A stretch of DNA of 19,554 nt from Erysipelothrix sp. (lineage in GTDB: Bacteria > Bacillota_I > Bacilli_A > Erysipelotrichales > Erysipelotrichaceae). The notes under the pieces were generated by a model. That model saw only the letters and a program-made list of their open reading frames with translations. It was not told the origin of the DNA and searched no databases. Made by a program: the position numbers and the translations under genes. This document shows positions 7,600 through 14,800 of the stretch, in pieces. The stretch covers positions 1 to 19,554 of the forward strand of contig JASLJD010000042.1 of the NCBI GenBank assembly GCA_030152625.1, read 5' to 3'. Numbering within the stretch: the first letter of the stretch is position 1; every line of letters starts with the position of its first letter.

Positions 7600-8805
7600 A
7601 TGAGTCATTTTATTGAAAAACGTAAAATGACCATCTTTATCCTTTTTAATTTAATCCTAACTATCGGTATGAATTTAGGTCATCCCGTTACGCCGAGTTT
7701 GATTAAAAGTCTTGATTTAGGAGATCATGTTTTCGGCATTGCTTTTGCCGCGATGTCTACGATGAACTTTCTATTTTCTTTGATTTGGTCGAACTTAGCA
7801 AACGGCTTAAAGAAGACTCGAATTCTGATGATATCATCCATAGGATATGCAATAGCGCAAATGCTTTTTGCATTTTCAACAAGCGAAGCGAGCTTATACA
7901 TAGCTCGCTTTCTTGGTGGAGCATTTGCGGGAGGATTTCAAGTTGGTCTGATGACATACATTATTAATGAAGCGCCTGAGGATAAACAGGCACGTTATAT
8001 TACAATGTCATCGGTTATTATTAGTATCGGTGCCGCGCTGGGTTTTTTTATTGGCGGTAAAATCGGGGATGTTTCTGTTTTATTAACATTCTATATTCAA
8101 GCAGCACTTCATCTTGTGATGGGTCTTCTTTTCTATTTCGTTTTAGGACCTTATGAAAAGATTGAAGAAAAACTGGATAAGGATATGGTCAAAAATGCGA
8201 ATCCTTTCAAGGTCTTATCGTCTGGGTCTGAATACTTCTTTGGCTTTACAGCTTGTTTGTTTGCGTCGATTTTAATTTCTTCGATTGCTGTTACGCTTTT
8301 TGATCAAAGCTTTAATTATTATATTAAGGATGTTTTTGATTTTCCCCCAAGTGTCAACGGTAATATTAAAGCGCTTGTCGGTATTTTTGCTTTAGTTTTA
8401 AATATGTTGGTTGTAAGAAGAAAGCGTGGAGAACAAGGTGAGTCTGAGGCGAAGCTTTTGCCTCTTGTACTTTTGAGTATGTCGCTTTTATCGATTGTGA
8501 TTCGTAATATGGACTCAGCAGATATGTTTATGCGCTTTTCACTTGCGTGGTTTGCCTTGAATACAGTGATGATCCCGCTACAACAAAATCTTGTCATGTC
8601 GTATAAAACAGATGTTGAAAGTGGAAACCAATTAAGCGGTCTTTATAATGCTTTATTAATGCTGGGTAAAATTTTCGGAGCTTTGGGGAGTTCCTTTGTT
8701 TACACTTATTTACCTGAAGCAAGTTTTTCTGTCTCGGGTATTTTGTTTGGCCTATCATTCATCTTAATTCTATGGCAGTCACACAAACGTAAAAAGAAGG
8801 TATAA
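7600..8805 (+). CDS. Major facilitator superfamily transporter
   Basis: This 401-residue integral membrane protein has twelve hydrophobic segments in a 6+6 arrangement with a central cytoplasmic loop (about 182-207). Between segments 2 and 3 is the NGLKKTR stretch, where MFS motif A is expected but poorly matched. Segment 4 contains RFLGGAFAGGF, rich in small residues. The ribosome site AGGAGG lies just before the start, directly after the stop of the nucleotidyltransferase. Substrate unknown; an efflux role is a common annotation for such proteins, but nothing here proves it. A 9-bp inverted repeat (7886-7910) lies inside the gene. Confidence 0.85.
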   Translation: MSHFIEKRKMTIFILFNLILTIGMNLGHPVTPSLIKSLDLGDHVFGIAFAAMSTMNFLFSLIWSNLANGLKKTRILMISSIGYAIAQMLFAFSTSEASLYIARFLGGAFAGGFQVGLMTYIINEAPEDKQARYITMSSVIISIGAALGFFIGGKIGDVSVLLTFYIQAALHLVMGLLFYFVLGPYEKIEEKLDKDMVKNANPFKVLSSGSEYFFGFTACLFASILISSIAVTLFDQSFNYYIKDVFDFPPSVNGNIKALVGIFALVLNMLVVRRKRGEQGESEAKLLPLVLLSMSLLSIVIRNMDSADMFMRFSLAWFALNTVMIPLQQNLVMSYKTDVESGNQLSGLYNALLMLGKIFGALGSSFVYTYLPEASFSVSGILFGLSFILILWQSHKRKKKV

Positions 8806-8833
8806 AAAAAGTTTCTCATCGAGAAACTTTTTT
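8804..8833. terminator. Bidirectional terminator between convergent genes
   Basis: The hairpin GTTTCTC / GAGAAAC (8811-8817 with 8821-8827, 3-nt loop) is flanked by an A run on the left and a T run on the right. It therefore serves the MFS gene on the plus strand and the TraB-family gene on the minus strand, and both stop codons touch it. Confidence 0.92.
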
Positions 8834-9971
8834 ATTGGACTAAAGTTTTAATAATGCGACCACTGCTGATGAAAGTTCCGATAGAACTCAAGATACTTGT
8901 GACAAGCATAATAGCGAGTAGATTTAAAAATCGGTTTTGGTACCAACCTTTAAAATGGCGACTGTCATCTGCTAAGCGACTAAAGTCCGATACTCTTGGT
9001 GGATAAATATAAGCCTGTGCAAGCCCTGAAAAAATACCGACAGATAGAACAGGAGACAGAAGTCCTATGGGAGCACCAATAAGTGTTGCAAGGATTGTAA
9101 GAGGATGGGCCTTAAGCATTAAGGCGCCAAGGCTGGCAAGCCCCCCACTTAGCATGAACCATGTGCCCATTTCTTTCCAACCACTTTCAGGGCTTTTCAT
9201 AAAGAGTGAAGCAAAAAGAAGAATGAAAAGAAGAGGGACAAGGTATTGTGTCCAAGATTTTTTCTTTTTCTCAGGGACAGTATTTAGATCGGCTAAGGAA
9301 TTACTTTTATCGAGTTCTTCGATAATTCCTTGTAAATGCGCTGCTCCGATTACTACGACAATTTCTTGTTCGGGAATTTGTTTTATTTTTTCAGCCATGT
9401 ATTGGTTTCGTTCATGCAAAATAACGTCTGCAAGGTGGGGGAGTTCAGTTTCCATTTCACTGATTAAGTGAAAGAGAAGATCTTGATTTTTAAGTTCTTC
9501 AATGTCGATTTCTTCATCTTCAAAAGAAGAAAAAATAAAGGCTGTGATAAGTTCAACTTTTTTCCACATGCTGAGATTGGTCCATAAACGTTTCATTGTA
9601 ATATTGATATGCCGATCAATATAATAGAGAGGAATTTCGTGTTCTTTGCTTGAGTCGATGGCTTGAAGCATTTCGCCACCGACTTCTGCCTCTTCTTTTT
9701 CAGCAATTCTTTTTTGAAAGCTGCTGATGAGAAGTTTAAAAGCAAAGGCAACAAATTTCTTTTCTTTGATCATCGTTTTAATGTCATATTCTTCATTTTG
9801 TTTTTGTTCTTTTTCTTGAAGGCTTTGTGCACGACTAGCATCCAGTTCAATACAAACTGCTTGGGGTTGGACAGCTTCGATTGTTTCTTTAACATCGAGG
9901 ACAGATTGTTTTGATACGTGGGCAGTGGGTACAAAGTGGATGGTTTTATCATTCCATTGGATCGTTTTCAT
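8832..9971 (-). CDS. TraB/PrgY (TIKI-like) family membrane protein
   Basis: This 379-residue protein has an N-terminal soluble TraB domain with VPTAHVSKQSVLDV (residues 14-27; the His is the conserved putative metal ligand), CIELDASR, HERNQYMAEKI and VVIGAAHLQGI. It has about four to five membrane segments from about 242 to the end, with a PPRVSDF loop. The family includes enterococcal TraB/PrgY, which reduces pheromone activity, and metalloprotease-like TIKI proteins; chromosomal members have no established role. It is encoded alone on the minus strand between two plus-strand units. The ribosome site is AGGTGATT just upstream of ATG 9971. Confidence 0.87.
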   Translation of the reverse strand: MKTIQWNDKTIHFVPTAHVSKQSVLDVKETIEAVQPQAVCIELDASRAQSLQEKEQKQNEEYDIKTMIKEKKFVAFAFKLLISSFQKRIAEKEEAEVGGEMLQAIDSSKEHEIPLYYIDRHINITMKRLWTNLSMWKKVELITAFIFSSFEDEEIDIEELKNQDLLFHLISEMETELPHLADVILHERNQYMAEKIKQIPEQEIVVVIGAAHLQGIIEELDKSNSLADLNTVPEKKKKSWTQYLVPLLFILLFASLFMKSPESGWKEMGTWFMLSGGLASLGALMLKAHPLTILATLIGAPIGLLSPVLSVGIFSGLAQAYIYPPRVSDFSRLADDSRHFKGWYQNRFLNLLAIMLVTSILSSIGTFISSGRIIKTLVQ

Positions 9972-9987
9972 TCAATCACCTAAAAAC

Positions 9988-10014
9988 ATTATACCCTAAA
10001 TAAAAAGAATTCAA
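9988..10014 (-). promoter_or_regulatory. Promoter of the TraB-family gene
   Basis: Read on the minus strand: TTGAAT (10014-10009), a 15-bp spacer, and a perfect TATAAT (9993-9988). The spacer is short. The predicted start lies about 10 nt before the coding region, so the leader is just long enough for the AGGTGA ribosome site. Confidence 0.55.
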
Positions 10015-10022
10015 CACAATAC

Positions 10023-10050
10023 TTGACAAAGTCTCTAACTGTGGTAGAAT
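10023..10050 (+). promoter_or_regulatory. Promoter of the rplJL operon
   Basis: A perfect -35 TTGACA (10023-10028), a 16-bp spacer and TAGAAT (10045-10050) with a TG one base upstream (extended -10). This is one of the strongest promoter matches in the window, as expected for a ribosomal protein operon. Transcription would start near 10057. Confidence 0.85.
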
Positions 10051-10057
10051 TAGCACG

Positions 10058-10157
10058 ATATCAATTTATGCCAAAGACAGCAACAGCGCAAGCTTAATAT
10101 GTTGCCGAGGTGGAGTCCGTATAAAACAACGCTCACCTCTTTCAGTGAGCTTTTTTT
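10058..10157 (+). promoter_or_regulatory. Ribosomal protein L10 leader with intrinsic terminator
   Basis: This leader matches the low-GC Gram-positive L10 leader, where L10 or L10-L12 binds its own mRNA. It has AAAGACAGCAAC, a small hairpin with a GCAA tetraloop (AGC-GCAA-GCT, 10085-10094) inside a GCAAC/GTTGC stem (10080-10084 with 10101-10105), then CCGAGGTGGAG. A terminator follows: GCTCAC / GTGAGC (10131-10136 with 10145-10150) and seven T. GAGGTG (10107-10112) is complementary to CACCTC (10134-10139), overlapping the terminator's 5' arm, so an antiterminator pairing is possible. The stretch 10158-10199 holds only the ribosome site. Confidence 0.85.
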
Positions 10158-10199
10158 ATTGGTATATTTTGATTCGCTGTTTGAATGGAGGTGAATCGA

Positions 10200-10784
10200 A
10201 TGCGCAATACACAAGTAATGGAAGAAAAGAAAGCGATTGTAGCTGAGATTCAGGAGGATGTTTTAAAATCTGAATCAGCAGTGATTGTTGAGTATCACGG
10301 ATTGAACGTGTCTCAAATCACTGACTTACGTAGTAAGCTCTATGACGAAGGTGTTCAATTTAAAGTTTATAAAAACACTTTATTCCGTCGTGCAATCGAA
10401 GGAACTGACTATGAAGCGTTAAATGAGCACTTGGCAGGACCAAATGCTGTCGCTTATGGTGGCGATGCAGTTGCCCCAAGTCGTATTCTTGCAGAATTTG
10501 CAAAGAAAAATAAAAAGTTAAAAATCAAGAGTGGTATTGTTGATGGCGAAGTTGTTGATGTTGATGAAATTAAAGAACTCGCGACCTTACCAGATCATGA
10601 TGGTATGATTTCAATGCTTCTCAGTACATTCCAAGCACCAGTACGTGACATGGCTTATGTCTTGTCTGAGCTTGCAAGTAAAATGGAAGAAGAAGAGGCT
10701 GAAACTGCAGCTGACGTAGCAGTTGAAGCAAGTGAAACAGAAGAAGCTGAAGAATCAGCAGAAGAAGCGTCAGAAGAAGAATAA
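10200..10784 (+). CDS. rplJ: 50S ribosomal protein L10
   Basis: This 194-residue ribosomal stalk base protein binds 23S rRNA and carries L7/L12 dimers on its C-terminal helix. Recognisable blocks are EEKKAIVAEI, ESAVIVEYHGLNVSQITDLR, FKVYKNTLFRRAIEG and LAGPNAVAYG. I start it at 10200 because GGAGGTGA (10187-10194) is correctly spaced; ATG 10185 overlaps that ribosome site. The protein exceeds the usual length of about 165-175 because of a tail of about 30 residues made almost only of Glu, Ala, Ser and Thr. It is first in the operon and, in this family, the regulator acting on the leader. Confidence 0.96.
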   Translation: MRNTQVMEEKKAIVAEIQEDVLKSESAVIVEYHGLNVSQITDLRSKLYDEGVQFKVYKNTLFRRAIEGTDYEALNEHLAGPNAVAYGGDAVAPSRILAEFAKKNKKLKIKSGIVDGEVVDVDEIKELATLPDHDGMISMLLSTFQAPVRDMAYVLSELASKMEEEEAETAADVAVEASETEEAEESAEEASEEE

Positions 10785-10807
10785 TTTAGAAACAGGAGGA
10801 AAATAAA

Positions 10808-11179
10808 ATGGCTAAATTAACAGCAGAAGAATTTATTGCTTCGTTAAAAGAAATGACAATTTTAGAAATTAATGAAGTTGTAAAAGCGATTGAAGAAGAA
10901 TTTGGTGTTAGCGCAGCAGCGCCAGTAGCAGTAGCAGCAGCAGGTGCTGACGAAGAAGAGGATGGACCAAGTGAGGTAACAGTAACATTAACAGGTGTTT
11001 CTGGTTCTAAAGTTGGTGTTATCAAGGCTCTTCGCGATATCTTAGGTTTAGGTATGATGGATGCGAAGAAACTTGTTGACGAAGCACCATCAGCAATTAA
11101 AGAAAATATCCCAGTTTCAGAAGCAGACGAACTTAAAGCTGCTCTTGAAGAAGCTGGCGGAACAGTTGAAGTCAAGTAA
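10808..11179 (+). CDS. rplL: 50S ribosomal protein L7/L12
   Basis: This 123-residue stalk protein recruits translation factors. It has an N-terminal dimerisation helix pair (about 1-32), a short Ala-rich hinge (about 37-47, AAAPVAVAAAG), and the C-terminal factor-binding domain with KVGVIKALRDILGLGMMDAKKLVDEAP and the terminal EEAGGTVEVK. The hinge is followed by an acidic cluster (DEEEDG). A strong AGGAGG lies 7 nt before the ATG. Spacing to rplJ is 23 nt. No terminator follows directly; a hairpin lies 60 nt downstream inside the next gene. Confidence 0.97.
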   Translation: MAKLTAEEFIASLKEMTILEINEVVKAIEEEFGVSAAAPVAVAAAGADEEEDGPSEVTVTLTGVSGSKVGVIKALRDILGLGMMDAKKLVDEAPSAIKENIPVSEADELKAALEEAGGTVEVK

Positions 11180-11204
11180 GACTGAAGGAAAAACTGGAGG
11201 TTAC

Positions 11205-11795
11205 GTGAATCATTATTTTAGTGACCATCAAGAATTAAGTAAAAACCGGAGAGATATAGCTTTCCGGTTTTTGCGCTGTGATTATATCTTTGAGGTTGAT
11301 GATGGTGTTTTTTCAAATAAACATGTAGATTTTGGTACAGAGGCATTGTTAAAGGTGCTTTCTCAACAAGATTTGTCTGGGAGAGCTTTGGATCTCGGTT
11401 GTGGATACGGTGTCATTGCTGTCGTTTTGAATGACATTTTTCCAGATCTTGTAGTTGATGGGGTTGATATTAATCCGCGAGCAGTTGATCTGGCGAGATT
11501 AAACTATCAACGTTATAAAGTTGAAGGAGAACTTTTTCAATCAGATGGGATCCAAGAGGAAGAAGTCTATGATTTGGTTATTACCAATCCCCCGATTCGT
11601 GTGGGAAAGAAAAAGATGTATTCGCTTTTCGAAGATGCACACCGAGCATTGAAGCCCAAAGGTGAACTTTGGTATGTGATTCGAAAACAACATGGGGCAA
11701 AAAGTGCTGAGAAATTTATTCGAGAACTTTTTGGCGAATGTAAACTTAAAAAGAGAGATAAAGGCTTTTACATTTATCAAGCAATAAAAGATTGA
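11205..11795 (+). CDS. RsmC/YbxB-type class I SAM-dependent methyltransferase
   Basis: This 196-residue methyltransferase is of the small-domain type found between rplL and rpoB in Bacillota (YbxB). The SAM-binding motif I is ALDLGCGYGVIAV (D63 begins DLGCGYG), an acidic strand end GVDINPRAV follows, and the catalytic-type motif is NPPIR (N128-P130), as in enzymes that methylate guanine N2 in rRNA. The target is inferred, not shown. The start is GTG 11205 with GGAGG ending only 4 nt before it, a short spacing that may keep translation low. A strong hairpin with a T run sits 36 nt into the gene. The stop TGA lies within the next promoter's -35. Confidence 0.9.
   Translation: MNHYFSDHQELSKNRRDIAFRFLRCDYIFEVDDGVFSNKHVDFGTEALLKVLSQQDLSGRALDLGCGYGVIAVVLNDIFPDLVVDGVDINPRAVDLARLNYQRYKVEGELFQSDGIQEEEVYDLVITNPPIRVGKKKMYSLFEDAHRALKPKGELWYVIRKQHGAKSAEKFIRELFGECKLKKRDKGFYIYQAIKD
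11241..11272 (+). terminator. Terminator-like hairpin inside the methyltransferase gene (candidate attenuator)
   Basis: The perfect inverted repeat AAAAACCGGA (11241-11250) / TCCGGTTTTT (11263-11272) can be extended inward by three pairs (one G-T), giving a 13-bp stem with a 6-nt loop. The five T at its 3' end form a U tract after the CCGGAGAG core. It has the layout of a Rho-independent terminator, but the T tract is short. Confidence 0.55.
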
Positions 11796-11820
11796 CTATT
11801 GCCAATGTATGTGATAACAT
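11792..11820 (+). promoter_or_regulatory. Candidate rpoB promoter with overlapping palindrome
   Basis: TTGACT (11792-11797), a 17-bp spacer and TAACAT (11815-11820) give a moderate promoter match. An imperfect palindrome spans 11802-11837: outer arms CCAAT/ATTGG and inner arms TGATA/TATCA around ACATA. It covers the spacer and -10. The remaining leader to 11879 is A/T-rich, with a lone TATAAT at 11844-11849 and the ribosome site AAAGGA near 11866. Confidence 0.45.
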
Positions 11821-11879
11821 ATATCATTGCATATTGGTGTCTTTATAATAAAAATATTGGGCAAGAAAGGATGGCATAA

Positions 11880-14800
11880 ATGGGAAAAAACCAAGCATAT
11901 AAAGTGAAAAAATTTGGTAATAAAGCTGTACGTCGCGACTATTCAAAAGTGAGTGCAGAATTACCACTTCCTAATTTAGTTGAACTGCAAACACAATCAT
12001 ACGATTGGTTCTTAAATGAGGGAATTCCAGAAGTTTTCAATGAGATTTATCCCATTAAAAGTTATAACGAGAATGTAACATTACGTTTTATTGATTATTC
12101 TTTTGACGAGCCGGAGTACGATGAGAATGAGTGCCGAAACCGTGAAGCAACTTTTGCGGCACCACTTCGTGCGACGATGCGTATTGAGGTCATCAATAAA
12201 CAAACCGGAGAAGTCATTGAAAAGGAAGAAGAAGTTTTCCTTGGTGATCTTCCATTGATGACGAAAAATGGTACGTTTATTATTAACGGTGCAGAACGAG
12301 TTATTGTATCACAAATTGTTCGCTCACCAGGTGCGTACTATAAATCGGAATTGAATGAAAGAACTGGCCGAGAAACTTATATGGCAGAATTAATCCCAGG
12401 TCGTGGGACATGGTTGGAGTTAAACAGCGACGATCGTCGAGCGGCACAGGGTCGGATTTTAAATATGAAAGTGGATCGTAAACGAACAATCGCTTCTACG
12501 ATTCTTTTTAAAGCGTTTGGAATGAGTCTTGACCTTGAGGAAGGTGAAGACGCTTTAAACGTGGAATCCTTTAAAGCATTTCTAAAGGACCTTAATCTTC
12601 CTGTCATCGAAGATTATGACGATGAAGCTTTAGGAGAACGCGAATTCTTAGAGCACTATGCCCTTTTATATACATCGTTTTTTGGTAATTATGAAGAGCT
12701 CGTAAACACATTAAAGATTGATAAAGTAGATACGTTTGAAGATTCACTTCGAACAATGTATGAAAACCAACGAGCCGACGAAATCCCAACGACGGATGGT
12801 GCTGTGAACTTAATGCATTCTAAGTTCTTGGATCATCGACGTTATGATTTAAATAAAGCAGGTCGCTATAAGCTTCATAAAAAACTTGACGTCTATAATC
12901 GATTAAGAGGAACACGTGTTTTAGAAGATATTGTCGATGTTAATGGAGAGCTTGTTTTTGAAAAAGGAAGTCTTATCGAACATCGTGATGATGTCACAAA
13001 GGCTCGAGATGTTCTACGTCAAGCAGGTCATCTTGATATTTTCCCATTAAAACAAATCTTTTCTTCACCAGATATTGTGACAGTAACTGTTGATGGTACG
13101 CTTCACTTAGAAGGTCGTTTACTTGCAGCAGATATTGTTGAAGATGATTTAGAGTATCGTAAAGGTGATGTTTTAAGTTCGGAAGATCTTGAAACACTTA
13201 AAGATCGAGAGATTCCAATTTATACTGGAATCATTGCAAAACCAGTTCAAATTAATAAAGATAATGTTTGGCGTGTTCTTGATTATGGACAACGTCTCTT
13301 TACCTTAGGTCGTATTCAAAAACCAAATGGCGATGATCTTTTAAATGATAAAGGACGCCCTGTAATTGAGCGTTTCTTAGCGAACACCGATGCACCAAAG
13401 CTTAATCGAGCATCGGAAGAATTGATTGTTGAAACGATTAAAGAGGAAGGCGAATTAAGCTTATGGCTTATTGGTGCGGCAGTACAAACAATGACGGTCG
13501 AACCAGAAGAACGTGAAGGGGAAGTTGTTAAGATTGTCGGTACAGACCCACTTCTTGAAAAGAAAGTTGTTGTTGCATCCGATCTTTATGCAACATACTC
13601 TTACTTCCTAAACTTTATTGACGGTATCGGTCAAGCGGATGATATTGACCAATTAGGTAATCGTCGTGTTCGTACAGTTGGTGAATTAATTCAAAATCAA
13701 TTCCGTATTGGTTTAAGTCGTATGGAACGTGTTGTGAAGGAAAGAATGTCCATTACATCCGATTCTGCAAACTTAACACCTAAGAAACTAACGAACATTC
13801 GTCCATTAACAGCGCTTGTTAAAGAGTTTTTCTCTTCCTCGCAGCTGTCACAATTTATGGACCAAACAAACCCATTGGCAGAACTTACGAATAAACGTCG
13901 TATATCAGCCCTTGGTCCAGGTGGATTGACACGTGATCGTGCAGGTTTTGAAGTCCGTGACGTTCACGCATCTCACTACGGTCGAATTTGTCCGATTGAG
14001 ACGCCAGAAGGACCAAACATTGGTTTGATTTCGAATTTAACCAGTTATGGTAAAGTAAACGAATATGGATTTATTGAAACACCTTATCGCATTATGAAAG
14101 ATGGTATTGTCTCGGACGATATTATCTATCTTGCAGCGGATGAGGAAATTGAATATATTATTGCACAAGCAAACGAGGTAGAAGGCAATAAACTTGCGAA
14201 TGAACAAGTTGTTGTTCGTTATCAAGGTGAAAACATTATGGCTGATCGTGATGAGGTTGAACTTGTTGACGTTAGCCCGCAACAAATTGTATCTGTTGCG
14301 ACAGCAGCGATTCCTTTCCTTGAAAACGATGATGCTTCTCGTGCACTCATGGGTGCGAATATGCAGCGTCAAGGTGTTCCACTTCTAAAACCTGATTCCC
14401 CATATGTAGGGACAGGGATTGAGCATCGTATTGCGAAAGATTCAGGCAGTGCGATTATTGCTGAAGAAGATGGTATTGTTGAATATGTTGATGCGAAGAA
14501 AATTGTTGTTCAAGGTGAGAAAAAGATCAGTTATGAACTTCAAAAATTCCGCCGTTCAAACCAAGGAACTTGTATTACACAAATTCCAATTGTGGAACGT
14601 GGAGAGCGTGTAGTGCAGGGTGATATCCTTGCCGATGGTCCATCAATGGATCGTGGCGAACTTGCACTCGGTCAAAACGTGACGGTTGCTTTTATGACAT
14701 GGCATGGATATAACTTTGAGGATGCAATTATCATGAGTGATCGTCTTGTTAAAGATGATGTCTATACATCGATTCATATTGAAGAGCACTCATTAGAAGT

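Noticed and set aside
9067..9471. Plus-strand open frame opposite the TraB-family gene
   Set aside because: It is the antisense shadow of a well-conserved minus-strand gene and has no ribosome site or recognisable motif.
10786..11175. Minus-strand open frame across rplL
   Set aside because: Ser/Ala-rich antisense shadow of the L7/L12 gene.
11061..11204. Extended methyltransferase N-terminus in the frame overlapping rplL
   Set aside because: The extension is the out-of-frame shadow of rplL. GTG 11205 has a GGAGG and matches family length.
11844..11849. Perfect TATAAT before rpoB
   Set aside because: No acceptable -35 lies at 15-19 bp and there is no extended -10 TG. The region is simply A/T-rich, so it was not called as a separate promoter.
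11871..11879. Two-codon upstream reading frame ATG GCA TAA abutting the rpoB start
   Set aside because: The ribosome site AAAGGA overlaps its ATG, leaving no spacer, while spacing to the rpoB ATG is normal. Probably chance.
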